The notes: generated by a model not told the origin, from the sequence alone. DNA of 64,000 nt from Bacillus sp. ISL-51 (GCF_018613535.1 NZ_JAGGQB010000007.1:58842-122841); one strand, 5' to 3'. Numbered from the stretch's first letter, positions 17,264-26,660 are shown. Translations and numbers: made by a program.

Positions 17264-17290
17264 TAAAAGCCCGGCATCTGCATACCGGGC
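17264..17290 (-). terminator. Terminator of the DUF4879 secreted protein gene
   Basis: GCCCGG(TAT) and (AT)GCCGGGC pair across a short loop, followed by TTTTAT on the minus strand. Confidence 0.75.
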
Positions 17291-17298
17291 AAATCATT

Positions 17299-17775
17299 TT
17301 ATTTTTGAACTTGGATTGAGAAAAATCCGCTGCTTAACGGCGTATACGGCCCATTCAGCCCTGTTGCGGAAAAAGAAAACGTACCGGAGCTGACATTTTG
17401 AAGAGGGACGCTGTAATATTTAATATATCCGGTAATGATATTACCGTTTTTCATATAATCATCCTCCAGTGCTTTTGACGTGAAGCTCGTAATGTTCGTG
17501 CCGTTGTTAAAAGCCTGAATCGTATTATTATTCGGATAGCCCTGGAAATAAACGGCCAGATAACCTGTTGTGCCTTTCATTGGAATAGAAGCACTGATTT
17601 GATTGGCACCGATATTTTCCCACTGATAATTCTGTCCGTCAGACGTGACACCGACAATGCGGATTTGCGTTAAAGCAGGAGCGGGTGCTGCAGAAGCGGA
17701 TTGTGTCAGTATCCCGCTTACAAGCAACAAAACAGCGGCCGCGACGGCAAACATCATAACAATTCTTTTCTTCAT
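17299..17775 (-). CDS. Secreted DUF4879-family protein (YolA-like)
   Basis: The 158-residue product starts with a signal peptide (basic MKKRI, hydrophobic core to residue 24, cleavage probably after SASA). The mature part is small, rich in N, T, S and G, with GTTGYLAVYFQGYPNNNTIQ and FSFSATGLNGPYTPLSSGFF. These features fit the DUF4879 family that includes the YolA protein of B. subtilis. GGGAGG precedes ATG 17775. The function is unknown; secretion into the medium is likely. Confidence 0.75.
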   Translation of the reverse strand: MKKRIVMMFAVAAAVLLLVSGILTQSASAAPAPALTQIRIVGVTSDGQNYQWENIGANQISASIPMKGTTGYLAVYFQGYPNNNTIQAFNNGTNITSFTSKALEDDYMKNGNIITGYIKYYSVPLQNVSSGTFSFSATGLNGPYTPLSSGFFSIQVQK

Positions 17776-17876
17776 GTTTCTTCCTCCCTGCAATCAGTTT
17801 TTTCCAATAGATCCTTCCATTTGTATTTTACATGAATTTCAAAGAAAAAGAATACAAGACTGCAAATGTTTGTGAA

Positions 17877-18056
17877 CTATATATGAAAAGCTCTGGACAC
17901 ACCATTAATGATAAGAAAAATTCCGCAAATCCTTAAGATTACTCTCGAACTTCTGTCATCTTTTCCGAAAAAGGTTTTTCCAAACCAGCCGATCCATATA
18001 TTCATCGCAATTCCTGCGAGCAATTCTATGATTCCTATGATTTCCGCCATATACAA
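17877..18056 (-). CDS. Small two-helix membrane protein of unknown function
   Basis: The roughly 60-residue protein has two hydrophobic helices (MAEIIGIIELLAGIAMNIWI and VILRICGIFLIINGVSRAF) with a charged loop between. GGAGGG lies eight bases before TTG 18056; GTG 18065 and ATG 18050 are alternatives. It sits five to twenty bases after the last gene of the ABC/two-component cluster, so it may be co-transcribed with it. I do not recognise a family. Confidence 0.55.
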   Translation of the reverse strand: MYMAEIIGIIELLAGIAMNIWIGWFGKTFFGKDDRSSRVILRICGIFLIINGVSRAFHI

Positions 18057-18069
18057 AGCAGTCACCCTC

Positions 18070-19224
18070 CTACCCGTGCTTTTTTACATTAAGATTGATA
18101 AAGTAAAGTGCTGCCGCCAAAGCCGCGGTTCCAATTCCCAGAAATAAGCTTAACGGCGCGATTTGTGAGCCAATCGCAGTGCTGCCGTTCATCATGTCTT
18201 TTAATGAGCCGATCGCCCACTTTTCAGGGGTGAACGCAGACAGCACCCGCATGTACTTCGGAGCCAGCTCTAAAGAGAAGAAAGAACCGCCCAAAATGCC
18301 GCTGACCGCTATCAGAATTGAAGCGAGCGAGGTAAATTGTTTTTGGCTTTTCATAAACGGAATCAGCACCATTGTTACAGCCGTCAGTGCAAATAAATAG
18401 GCCGCAAGCACCGCTCCTGCTTCCAGAACGTTATCCGCGATGCTGATATGGAGCAAATATTTTCCGGCAGCGATGATTACAATAATATGAAGGAGGCCGA
18501 AAAGGTAAGCCGCACAGAACTTGGATACTGCGTACTTCTGATAGGAAACGGGCGTGCTCAGCAATCTGGTAAATGTGTCATTTTCCTTTTCATCAATAAA
18601 TGATCTTAAGCCCTGTACCGCGACGAACCAAATGAACATCGCCAAAAACCCGATAAGCCTGTCAGCCGCTTGCCCGCCTGCTTGATTGGTATGATGCGTA
18701 ACCGTTACCGCAGAACGGCCCTGCATGTTTTTTAGCAGATCAGCCGCCGTCTGCTTCCCATCGATATGCAACGTCTGGGACATGTGTTTCGCGTCGCGGA
18801 CTATTTTTTTCAGCGTGCCTGCCTGTTGAGAGATAAACTGTTCTGTCAAAGCGGCATCACCTTTTTCTTCATTTTGGATAAATGATAAGCTTACTCGGTC
18901 TTTTGAAAATAACCGTTCTTCGAAATGGGGACCGATCAACAGTCCGAACGAAATATCGTGACGGTTCACTTTTTTCTTCAGTACGTCTTCAGTCACCTTC
19001 GTAAGCTTCAAATGTCCGTCCATCTGAATCATGTTCATGAATTGCTCCGAATAGACGCTTTGATCCGCATCAGCTACAAACACTTCCTTCTGCTGACTGC
19101 CATGCAGTGCAAACGAAAATAAATATGTCAGAAGGAGCGGGACGGAAATCGTCGCAAAGATGGCTATTCGATTTTGGAACATCAGCTTCAGCTGATGTTT
19201 GATCATCAAAAACATCTGCCTCAT
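18070..19224 (-). CDS. ABC-2 type permease, second subunit of LnrN/YfiN type
   Basis: The 384-residue membrane protein has one N-terminal TM helix, a large external domain of about 130 residues and five C-terminal TM helices, the layout of ABC-2 permeases of drug exporters. The motif GGSFFSLELAPKYMRVLSAFTPEKWA near the end is typical of the family. Its start overlaps the stop of the preceding permease by four bases (ATGA). The gene set histidine kinase, response regulator, ATPase, permease, permease with lengths 377, 214, 308, 395 and 384 closely follows LnrJKLMN (YfiJKLMN), the linearmycin-resistance exporter of B. subtilis. It may be a paralogue serving another lipid-targeting compound. Confidence 0.85.
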   Translation of the reverse strand: MRQMFLMIKHQLKLMFQNRIAIFATISVPLLLTYLFSFALHGSQQKEVFVADADQSVYSEQFMNMIQMDGHLKLTKVTEDVLKKKVNRHDISFGLLIGPHFEERLFSKDRVSLSFIQNEEKGDAALTEQFISQQAGTLKKIVRDAKHMSQTLHIDGKQTAADLLKNMQGRSAVTVTHHTNQAGGQAADRLIGFLAMFIWFVAVQGLRSFIDEKENDTFTRLLSTPVSYQKYAVSKFCAAYLFGLLHIIVIIAAGKYLLHISIADNVLEAGAVLAAYLFALTAVTMVLIPFMKSQKQFTSLASILIAVSGILGGSFFSLELAPKYMRVLSAFTPEKWAIGSLKDMMNGSTAIGSQIAPLSLFLGIGTAALAAALYFINLNVKKHG

Positions 19225-20408
19225 GAAACCGGCTCCTTCCGTTTAAACACCCATATTGTCATACACAAAAAGACGGCGCCGATAACGGCCAGCTCTGCCA
19301 AATCCATCGACATTCCGCTCAAACCGGCGTGCTGCGTGACACTTACATAGCTATTGATTGCTTTGCCGTTCGGTATCAATTCCTGAATGATCCGCAAGCT
19401 GGCAGGCAGGTTGTCCTTCGCGATAAAGCTTCCCCCTAAAAAACTGAACAAATACAGAATCGGAGCCGCCATGCTTGAAACAGCTGCATGATTTTTCGCC
19501 GTAAAGCCCCAAAGCAGCACCATACTGCCGATCGCAAACGAATAAACAGCCGTAACCAGAAACATCTCAAACAAATTGCCCCACTTTACTTGATACACAA
19601 TGCTGCTGATCAGAATGACGGCAGCCATTTGCATAAGAATGGCAAATATAATCCCGAGAAGCTTGCCTGCCACGTACTGGATATGTAAAACGGGCATTGA
19701 TTTAATTCTGAATAAGGTGCGCTGCTGTCTCTCCTCCACAATGCCGTGAACAAGCACAAATGCCGTCATAATGGAGAACATTACGACCATTGCGATAGAA
19801 TAATATTGCATCGCATTCATGGAGGCTTGTTCGCCGGCCGTCTGTTTCGGAATGTTGACGGCTTTTTCACTATGGCTGTTTAGACCGCTGACCACCTTTT
19901 CAATCTCAGCCTTTGACATATGCCCGGAATGCTTCAGCACTTCTTTCTCTTCGCTGTATACGGTCTTGATTCTCGTGACAAACGAATCGGCCATCGTCTC
20001 GACAATGTCTCCGTTTACGGACGCTTTGTTGTCTGCGATGACACTGATACTTGTTTTTTTATTGTTTTCCGCCGCTTCCGTAAATCCCTTCGGCACATAT
20101 ACAAACACAGAGGCTTTTCCGCTTGCGACAAGCTTTTTTCCTTCTTGATAGCTGTCCGCTTCTTTGACATGGATGATATCACTTTGCTTCAGCACGCCGT
20201 CCTTTAACACATCTCCCAGCGGCTGCTCCGCGTGATCCGCATTAAAAAATGCGACATCAAATGGCCGTACTTTCGAATCTGAATCATGGAAAACCGTTCC
20301 TAATATGAGAATCATAAGCGACGGAAACAGTATCAGCTTGATGTAAAATGACTTTTGCGCTGCCAATAATCGAAAGTCCAATAATAAAAGCTGGAATATT
20401 GTTCTCAT
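19221..20408 (-). CDS. ABC-2 type permease, first subunit of LnrM/YfiM type
   Basis: The 395-residue protein has the same layout as its neighbour: a TM helix at residues about 20-38, a large external domain, then five or six TM helices with IVEERQQRTLFRIKSMPVLH, the conserved intracellular coupling helix of ABC-2 permeases. It would pair with the downstream permease as a heterodimer under one ATPase. It overlaps the next gene by four bases and follows the ATPase gene after ten bases, so the three are one operon. Confidence 0.85.
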   Translation of the reverse strand: MRTIFQLLLLDFRLLAAQKSFYIKLILFPSLMILILGTVFHDSDSKVRPFDVAFFNADHAEQPLGDVLKDGVLKQSDIIHVKEADSYQEGKKLVASGKASVFVYVPKGFTEAAENNKKTSISVIADNKASVNGDIVETMADSFVTRIKTVYSEEKEVLKHSGHMSKAEIEKVVSGLNSHSEKAVNIPKQTAGEQASMNAMQYYSIAMVVMFSIMTAFVLVHGIVEERQQRTLFRIKSMPVLHIQYVAGKLLGIIFAILMQMAAVILISSIVYQVKWGNLFEMFLVTAVYSFAIGSMVLLWGFTAKNHAAVSSMAAPILYLFSFLGGSFIAKDNLPASLRIIQELIPNGKAINSYVSVTQHAGLSGMSMDLAELAVIGAVFLCMTIWVFKRKEPVS

Positions 20409-20418
20409 GACGCTCCCC

Positions 20419-21345
20419 CTATGAATCCCGCAGTGATTTTCCGGTGAGCTGGAGAAAGATGCTTTCTAAATTAGCTTCTTCGAAATGAAGGCCTGTGATG
20501 GTGAGCCCGGTTTTCCTGATACCGTCCGCGATATCAATCATATTTCGATCCACCAGCATAGAAATTTTCTGGCGGCTGAGGGCAACTTTAGAGACACCGG
20601 GAATATGATGGATTTTCTTTACGGCGTCGTCGTTCAGCTCCGCCACATTTACAATCAGGGTATCGCAGGCATTTGCCATCTGTTTCAATTCGTCTTTCGT
20701 TCCGGCTGCAATAAGAGAACCGTGATCCATAATCGCCGCTTTCTCACATAAGTACTCGACCTCTTCCATGTAATGGCTCGTGTAGATGACCGTCATTCCT
20801 TTTTCTTCATTTAATGTTTTGACGGTTTCAAGGATATGATGTCTGGATTGCGGATCAATTCCCACAGTCGGCTCATCCAAAATGAATAGCTTCGGATCAT
20901 TCATTAAAGCGGCGCCGATATTCACCCGTCGTTTCATTCCGCCGGAAAATTCAGCCACTCTTTGATTCTGCTGCTCCTTTAATTCAATCATCTCCAATAC
21001 CTCATCGATGCGCTTATAGAGCGCCGTACCGGAAAGGCCGTATAAGCTCCCGAAAAAAGCCAAATTATCCTTCGCGCTTAACGACTGGTATAATGCTAAC
21101 TCTTGAGGGACAACGCCCATTATTTTTTTAATCGCGACAGGCTGTTCTTTCAGTGATTTGCCGTCTATATGTATCGTTCCGCCCGTCGGCGCGAGCACTG
21201 TGCTGATCATTGACACAATTGTTGACTTCCCGGCTCCGTTCGGCCCTAAAAGGCCGAATATCTCTCCGCTTTCAATTCGCAGCGACACATCATTCACAGC
21301 GATAAAATCACCGTACTTTTTTGTCAGATTTTTTAATTCGAGCAT
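20419..21345 (-). CDS. ABC transporter ATPase of LnrL/YfiL type
   Basis: The 308-residue ATPase has Walker A (GPNGAGKST, residues about 34-42), Q-loop VPQE, signature EFSGGMKRR, Walker B LFILDEPTVGID and switch His in YTSHYMEEVEYL. The C-terminal extension of about 90 residues is typical of drug-export ATPases. It is the first gene of the exporter operon. Between it and the response regulator gene is a 136-base promoter region with repeats that could bind that regulator. Confidence 0.92.
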   Translation of the reverse strand: MLELKNLTKKYGDFIAVNDVSLRIESGEIFGLLGPNGAGKSTIVSMISTVLAPTGGTIHIDGKSLKEQPVAIKKIMGVVPQELALYQSLSAKDNLAFFGSLYGLSGTALYKRIDEVLEMIELKEQQNQRVAEFSGGMKRRVNIGAALMNDPKLFILDEPTVGIDPQSRHHILETVKTLNEEKGMTVIYTSHYMEEVEYLCEKAAIMDHGSLIAAGTKDELKQMANACDTLIVNVAELNDDAVKKIHHIPGVSKVALSRQKISMLVDRNMIDIADGIRKTGLTITGLHFEEANLESIFLQLTGKSLRDS

Positions 21346-21390
21346 TCGTTCAGCACTCCTTGTGTCAGTCTGCTCTCATTCTACTCCTGA

Positions 21391-21428
21391 CAATACCTGC
21401 TTACTATTCACTTTAGTACTCAATACCT
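21391..21428 (-). promoter_or_regulatory. Repeat-bearing promoter region before the exporter operon
   Basis: An 8-base direct repeat CAATACCT occurs at 21391-21398 and 21421-21428, 30 bp apart. It flanks an interrupted palindrome TACTA-N7-TAGTA (21402-21418). This is a likely binding site for the response regulator encoded just upstream. The repeats are seen; the regulator assignment is inference. Confidence 0.45.
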
Positions 21429-21481
21429 ATATTACTTTCGTCATATGTTTGGCAATAAAAAGAGGAAGGGAAAAGCGGGAA

Positions 21482-22126
21482 TTACATCAGTTTTTGTAAA
21501 TATAATGTGAGCTCGGTTCTGTTTGTCACTTCCAGTTTTTCAAGGATGCGGGATACATAATTTTTTACCGTGCCTTCTGTCAGAAATAAAGCCGCGCCGA
21601 TGCTTTTATTACTTTTGCCTTCCATAATGTGCTTTGCCACTTCAAGCTCTCTCGGCGTAAGAATCGCCGTCAGCTCTTCACGGGGCTGTTCTTTCTCGGT
21701 TTCCGTGTTCATCTCATTGAAAGCTTTCACTACCTTTAGCGTAATCTTGGGATTCAGCATCATATTCCCTTCACAAGCAGCTTGAAGAGAGGCGATAATT
21801 TCGTCAGAATCAGCATCCTTCAGGATATAACCGTCCGCCCCGTTTTTCAGCCCGGTAAAAATATATTCTTTATCATGAAATGTCGTCAAAATGATTACTT
21901 TTACAGACGGATGCTGCATTTTTACCGCTTTTGTCGCCTCTATTCCATCCATTCCCGGCATTCTGATGTCCATCAAAACAGCATCGGGCTCGGTTTGCGA
22001 AAGCAGCTGCAAAACCTCTTCGCCATGAGAGGCCTCCCCCACGACATTGATCTCTTCATGAAGACTTAATATCATTTTCAGCCCCTCTCTGACAATAGGC
22101 TGATCATCTGCGATAATGACATTCAC
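21482..22126 (-). CDS. LuxR-type response regulator (LnrK/YfiK-like)
   Basis: The 214-residue protein has a receiver domain with the acidic pair IIADDQP, the phospho-accepting Asp in VLMDIRMPGMDG, the Thr in IILTTF and Lys in LKDAD. A LuxR/NarL helix-turn-helix (LTPRELEVAKHIMEGKSNKS to VKNYVSRILEKL) follows. It starts at GTG 22126, two bases from the kinase stop, so the two are translationally close. It is expected to switch on the ABC operon next door when the kinase senses its signal. Confidence 0.92.
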   Translation of the reverse strand: MNVIIADDQPIVREGLKMILSLHEEINVVGEASHGEEVLQLLSQTEPDAVLMDIRMPGMDGIEATKAVKMQHPSVKVIILTTFHDKEYIFTGLKNGADGYILKDADSDEIIASLQAACEGNMMLNPKITLKVVKAFNEMNTETEKEQPREELTAILTPRELEVAKHIMEGKSNKSIGAALFLTEGTVKNYVSRILEKLEVTNRTELTLYLQKLM

Positions 22127-22127
22127 T

Positions 22128-23261
22128 TTATCGTTCCTCCTTACATGGTATATACATTTTCACATCAAATCCCGTCTCTTTTCCCGAATAAAAAACAGCC
22201 TCTCCGCCCAATGCGGCGGCTCTTTTTTCAATTCCGTTCAGGCCATTTGATTTTGTGATATTTCCACAGCCAGAGCCGTTATTATGAATATGCGACAAAA
22301 TCATATCCCGCTCTTTTTGAATACGAATAGAAAAATAGGAAGCACGTCCGTGTTTCAGCCCATTTGTGATCGTTTCCTGCACAATTTGATAGATGCAGTG
22401 TTTTATATCAGGGTTCACCTCTTCTATTTCTTCATCAATATCCAGCTCAAAGCGTATATCATCCGTTTCTTGAAAATGGCTGAATATGTCACGGAGTGCT
22501 TGCTCAAACTCACGCCCGGACAAAGGATCGTGAAGAAGCATAACCGCCTGGCGCAGTTTGAGAATGGATTCCTTCGAAAGCTCATACGCCTTTTGAATGA
22601 CCTGTTTCACTTTTTCCGGCTTATGGTCTGCCGCTTTGCCCGCAAATTCTAAATTCAGCCTCAGCGCCACAAGATAATGTCCGAGAGAATCATGCAATTC
22701 CTGTGCAATTCTCGTTCTTTCTTTGGAAATCGTCAGCTCCTCTATCCGGTCTGAATATTCCTTCAGTGTGGCATTAGCGGTTTGCAGCTCTTTGTTTAAC
22801 TTCTCGATTTTCGATTTTTCCTGCAAATTTCTCCGATATAAATAAATAATCGCAAACATGATCACATAAGGCAGCACAATATCACTGACACCCGTACCGG
22901 CGGCATATAGACCGACAGCAAAGGCAGCGGCATTCATACTTAACAAAACAATCGATATCTTTTCCTTCGTGATGAGAATTTCCACCAATAATAGAACCAT
23001 GATGACCTGTGTCCCCGCACAATAAACGCGGTACAGCAAGAAGCCCGCCATCACATTGCTCAGGAGAAAAGACCCGAAATAAAAGACGGATTGTCTTTTA
23101 CCATATATCGGCTGCAAACAGTCATTGGCCGTTAACAAAATAGCAAGCACAGCTAAAAAAACCCCCAGCTTCCGTTGGGCCGGCGGAATCTGAAGAATAG
23201 TATGAAAGATTGATAGTAAGGCAAAAACTCTAATGACTAATTTCGTATGTGCTATGTTCAT
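22128..23261 (-). CDS. Membrane sensor histidine kinase (LnrJ/YfiJ-like)
   Basis: The 377-residue kinase has about six N-terminal TM helices with hardly any external domain, a coiled-coil linker (NLQEKSKIEKLNKELQTANA) and a HisKA_3 domain with the phospho-acceptor His in RIAQELHDSLGH. The ATPase domain has NGLKHGRA (N box) and NGLNGIEKRAAALGG (G box). Such intramembrane-sensing kinases typically detect membrane-active antibiotics. The start is ATG 23261 behind GGAG; a TTG 21 bases earlier precedes the ribosome binding site. Confidence 0.9.
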   Translation of the reverse strand: MNIAHTKLVIRVFALLSIFHTILQIPPAQRKLGVFLAVLAILLTANDCLQPIYGKRQSVFYFGSFLLSNVMAGFLLYRVYCAGTQVIMVLLLVEILITKEKISIVLLSMNAAAFAVGLYAAGTGVSDIVLPYVIMFAIIYLYRRNLQEKSKIEKLNKELQTANATLKEYSDRIEELTISKERTRIAQELHDSLGHYLVALRLNLEFAGKAADHKPEKVKQVIQKAYELSKESILKLRQAVMLLHDPLSGREFEQALRDIFSHFQETDDIRFELDIDEEIEEVNPDIKHCIYQIVQETITNGLKHGRASYFSIRIQKERDMILSHIHNNGSGCGNITKSNGLNGIEKRAAALGGEAVFYSGKETGFDVKMYIPCKEER

Positions 23262-23285
23262 CGGATGCTCCTCGGCCTGCAAGAT

Positions 23286-24008
23286 TTATGTGAGAGCGCC
23301 GGATTGTCTTTTCACATGCAACAGATCATACAGATCATACAGCTCATCAAGCGAATGAATTTCATACGTCGGAACGATACCAGACTCATTTGCTTTCTGC
23401 CCGGGATTGAACCAGCACGTATCAAGCCCGGCCATCTGTCCGCCCTTCATATCCGCGCTCAGGGAATCGCCGATAATGAGCGCTTGCTCGGCGGAAAAGT
23501 CAGGAATTCTGGCAAACACATAATCAAAATATTCCTTCATCGGCTTTTGAAAACCCGTATCCTCAGACACAAAAATGTCTTTAAAAAACGGATACAGCCC
23601 CGAGTCGTGCAAACGCTTATATTGTGATCTGGATACACCGTTTGTCACGATATACAAATCATATACAGGGTGCAGGCTTTTGATCAGCTCATAAGCGCCG
23701 TCAATGAGCTGATGCCCTTCTTCTAAGTATTGGCGGTATTTCTGATTCAGCAAAACACCGTCCGCCTCATAACCATATTCCTTAAATAACAGGGTGAATC
23801 GGGTATTTACGACTTCGTCACGAGTCATTTCTCCCTCTTCAAACGCTTTCCATAACCCTTGATTCATTGCTTTATACCGGGCCTCCACATCAGCTGTCAG
23901 CTCTATCTCCGTGTCTTGAAACAATATTTGAAGAGCATCGTTTTCTGAAGCAGTGAAGTCCAGCAGTGTATTGTCTATATCAAATAATAATGTTTGGTAA
24001 TTTTTCAT
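23286..24008 (-). CDS. yfnB: HAD-family nucleotidase YfnB
   Basis: The 240-residue protein is a HAD phosphatase of the YjjG/YfnB group. Motif I is LLFDIDNTLLDF (nucleophile first Asp), motif II VTNGVSRSQYK, and motif III-IV DTGFQKPMKEYF with GDSLSADMKGG. Members dephosphorylate nucleoside monophosphates and similar small molecules. ATG 24008 is chosen for its GGGGGA ribosome binding site; upstream in-frame codons lie in the promoter region. In B. subtilis yfnB is in a different part of the chromosome, so its presence here shows local rearrangement. It precedes the kinase gene by 24 bases and may be co-transcribed with it. Confidence 0.88.
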   Translation of the reverse strand: MKNYQTLLFDIDNTLLDFTASENDALQILFQDTEIELTADVEARYKAMNQGLWKAFEEGEMTRDEVVNTRFTLLFKEYGYEADGVLLNQKYRQYLEEGHQLIDGAYELIKSLHPVYDLYIVTNGVSRSQYKRLHDSGLYPFFKDIFVSEDTGFQKPMKEYFDYVFARIPDFSAEQALIIGDSLSADMKGGQMAGLDTCWFNPGQKANESGIVPTYEIHSLDELYDLYDLLHVKRQSGALT

Positions 24009-24311
24009 AGATGGTTCCCCCGGTTCTGCTTTTTTTATCCAGTATACCACTGGGGAACACGCCGATAAAGATAACCGCCGGAAACTGTTTTAAAATGAAA
24101 TTGTTTCTCCATCCTCCGCGATAAAATGAAGGAATTAGGCAGGCGGGTGTGTTTGAAGATACACGATCCGCCTTGTGCAGCAAAAAGCAGATATACCGTC
24201 TGTCCATTATTTGCATGAAAAGAATTGGGCATAGTCTGACGGAGAGCCGGATCGATTTTCTTACCGAACTGTACCATTTTACTAATTATAAATTGTCGAT
24301 TATCATTAACT
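24009..24311. other. Intergenic region between yfnB and ybxG
   Basis: The stretch contains a probable promoter for yfnB (TATACT on the minus strand near 24045) and otherwise no gene I can support. A 97-codon open frame on the minus strand begins inside the ybxG terminator and lacks a ribosome binding site. Confidence 0.4.
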
Positions 24312-24344
24312 AAAAAAGACACCTCCATTTTAGGAAGTGTCTTT
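24312..24344 (-). terminator. Terminator of ybxG
   Basis: AAAGACACcTCC and GGAaGTGTCTTT pair across a 6-nt loop, followed by a T run on the minus strand. Confidence 0.9.
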
Positions 24345-24349
24345 CTGAC

Positions 24350-25735
24350 TCACACAGCGTCTTCTATTTTCGTATCATCATCGGCAGCCCGCTTGCCAAT
24401 GCCAAAAGCAAAGTAGCTGGCAGCCACAATCGCTAAGAAAATAACCCCGACGATCAGCGATACCCGCGTGTCATCGTTAAACCACATACCGACTAACACC
24501 ATCAGTAAGAAAGCAATCGTCACATAGTTTGTCACAGGCGCGAAAGGCATTTTAAACGGATGCTTATCAAGTTCAGCACCCTTTGCCCTTCTGAATCCGA
24601 GATGGCTGATCAAAATGACGAACCACGGAATCATACCCGGAAGCACACTCGCACTGTACACATACACAAATACATTTGGCGGCGCAATATAGTTCAATAC
24701 AACGCCGGCCGCTAACCCGATCAATACAGCGATTGTACCGTATAAGGGCACACCGTTGCGGGAGACTTTCTTAAAGAATTTCGGCGCTTGACCGTTCACG
24801 CCCAATGTATAAAGCATACGTCCTGCGCTGAAAATCCCGCTGTTACAGCCGGACATCGCTGCCGTAATCACAACAAAGTTAATAATACCGGCCGCCGCCG
24901 TAATCCCGATTTTCGCAAATGTAGAAACGAACGGGCTTCCGAGTGAATGAAGTTCATCCCACGGATACACAGTGACAATGACAAAAATCGCCCCGATATA
25001 GAAAATTAGAATCCGCCAGATAATGCTCTGGATTGCGCTTTTTAACGTTTTTTGCGGATCTTTCGCTTCCCCGGCGGTAATCCCGATCAGCTCGACCCCT
25101 TGATAGGCCGCAATGACAAGAGATAAAGCAAAGAAAAATCCTGAAAAACCATTTGCAAAGAAACCGCCGTGCGACCAAAGATTAGATAATCCGATCGCAT
25201 GTCCCCCGTTACCGAAACCGAAGAAAATAATGCCGATTCCCGCGATAATCATTAAGATGATCGTCACGATTTTAATCATCGCAAACCAAAATTCAAACTC
25301 ACCGAATGATTTCACTGAAATTAAATTCGCCGCGCCGAGAATGGCCATGGCAATGATGCCCGGTATCCATGCAGGCAGATCCGGAAACCAATATTTCATA
25401 TATGAACCGACGGCAATGATTTCAGACATCCCGACGATTACCCATTGAAACCAGTTGCTCCACGCCGTCATATAGCCGGCTAACGGATGTATATACTTAT
25501 GGCCGAATGTCGCAAACGAACCCGTACTCGGCTCCACATAAAGCATCTCGCCCATCGCGCGCATGATAAAAAAGATAAAAATACCGGCAATTGCATATGC
25601 AAGCAGGACAGACGGACCGGTCCACTGAATCGTGCTGGATGAACCCATGAATAAACCGACACCGATCGTACCGCCCAAAGCAATCATCTGTATATGACGC
25701 GCGCCCAAGCCTCTCTTCAACTCTTTGTTTGCCAC
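24350..25735 (-). CDS. ybxG: Amino acid permease YbxG (AAT family)
   Basis: The 461-residue protein has 12 TM helices and the AAT/APC hallmark [20 protein letters not shown] near its N-terminus, then [20 protein letters not shown]. Length, sequence and position relative to csgA match B. subtilis YbxG, which is reported to take up serine and threonine. The ribosome binding site GGAGGAAG lies before ATG 25735. A monocistronic unit is likely, given the strong terminator and the long upstream gap. Confidence 0.92.
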   Translation of the reverse strand: MANKELKRGLGARHIQMIALGGTIGVGLFMGSSSTIQWTGPSVLLAYAIAGIFIFFIMRAMGEMLYVEPSTGSFATFGHKYIHPLAGYMTAWSNWFQWVIVGMSEIIAVGSYMKYWFPDLPAWIPGIIAMAILGAANLISVKSFGEFEFWFAMIKIVTIILMIIAGIGIIFFGFGNGGHAIGLSNLWSHGGFFANGFSGFFFALSLVIAAYQGVELIGITAGEAKDPQKTLKSAIQSIIWRILIFYIGAIFVIVTVYPWDELHSLGSPFVSTFAKIGITAAAGIINFVVITAAMSGCNSGIFSAGRMLYTLGVNGQAPKFFKKVSRNGVPLYGTIAVLIGLAAGVVLNYIAPPNVFVYVYSASVLPGMIPWFVILISHLGFRRAKGAELDKHPFKMPFAPVTNYVTIAFLLMVLVGMWFNDDTRVSLIVGVIFLAIVAASYFAFGIGKRAADDDTKIEDAV

Positions 25736-26193
25736 TTCGCTTCCTCCTCTAACAGCTCTATATATTTGAAATAATGAAGCAGAAGGTGCACCTTTTTTGT
25801 ACCTAACTCACTCTTCATTTCTCGCAATATTAGAAATTTTCTATTTTTCCATTGTTATAAAATCTCCAATTTCCTTATCTCATCATAATAAATTTCCGTG
25901 GAAAACACAATTGTTTTTTTCAGGTAAACACCTTTCAGTCTAAGCTGAGCAAACTCAAATAAAGCGCTTTCATTTTATTAAATTATGAATATTAAGATAA
26001 TGAAATGCTGTAAACAGCCGAGAAAAAATTTCCCCGGCTTTAGGCCGTCCGCCCCCCATTCTATATAAATTTGCCTTACATCACACAAGCCCGTTTGCGC
26101 CAAAGTAAAAAGCTGAAAACCCTTCTTTCTTCCATTCTCCCTCGGATATACGATAATCCTGCTTATATGGAAAAAATTGCGGATTCATTTTCG
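25736..26193. other. Long AT-rich gap between ybxG and the MarR gene
   Basis: The first 250 bases hold the ybxG promoter region without a clear riboswitch. A weak hairpin near 26022-26045 may end the MarR gene transcript. From 26044 an open plus-strand frame of about 70 codons resembles a gene fragment but has no ribosome binding site and runs into the MarR gene. Confidence 0.4.
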
Positions 26194-26625
26194 CTAATCG
26201 ATAAATGCCTCATTCAGCCGGATCAGCAGCTTGCCGAACAGTTCTTTTTCATCACCTGACCAATCGTCAAGCATACGATGATACCGTTTAAGACGCATCT
26301 GCTTATCGGCTTTTAAACGCTGCTTGCCGAGCTTTGTAATCGTAAACAGGCTGACCCGCCCGTCAGATGGATCGGAAAAACGATGGATCAGCTTTTTCGC
26401 CTCCAAGGCAGCAGCCTGCCTCGAAAGCGTGGAAATATCCAGTTTAAAGGATTCGGCCAATTCCTTGACACGCGCAGGCCCAAACTCATCTAACTGCCTT
26501 AATAACAGATAAGCCGGCCTCTCCAGATTCCCGATTTTACGGTCAGAGTTATCCAGATAAACAGCCCGCCTGATAAAGGTAGTGAGCTCATATTCAATCA
26601 ATTCAATCGGATCTTGTTTCGGCAA
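26194..26625 (-). CDS. yxaD: MarR-family regulator (YxaD-like)
   Basis: The 143-residue winged-helix protein has the MarR core: PAYLLLRQLDEFGPARVKEL, recognition helix LDISTLSRQAAALEAKKLI and wing RFSDPSDGRVSLFTITKLG. It starts at TTG 26625 behind AAGGAG; the long frame upstream overlaps the promoter. It is divergent from an LrgAB-like pair, the same arrangement as yxaD next to yxaC in B. subtilis. Two near-identical palindromic elements in the shared promoter region are its likely operators, giving autorepression and control of the transporter pair. Confidence 0.8.
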   Translation of the reverse strand: MPKQDPIELIEYELTTFIRRAVYLDNSDRKIGNLERPAYLLLRQLDEFGPARVKELAESFKLDISTLSRQAAALEAKKLIHRFSDPSDGRVSLFTITKLGKQRLKADKQMRLKRYHRMLDDWSGDEKELFGKLLIRLNEAFID

Positions 26626-26660
26626 ATGGAATCGCTCCTTACAATTGACAACAGCATCAT

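Noticed and set aside
24035..24328. 97-codon minus-strand frame between yfnB and ybxG
   Set aside because: It begins inside the ybxG terminator and has no ribosome binding site or recognisable domain.
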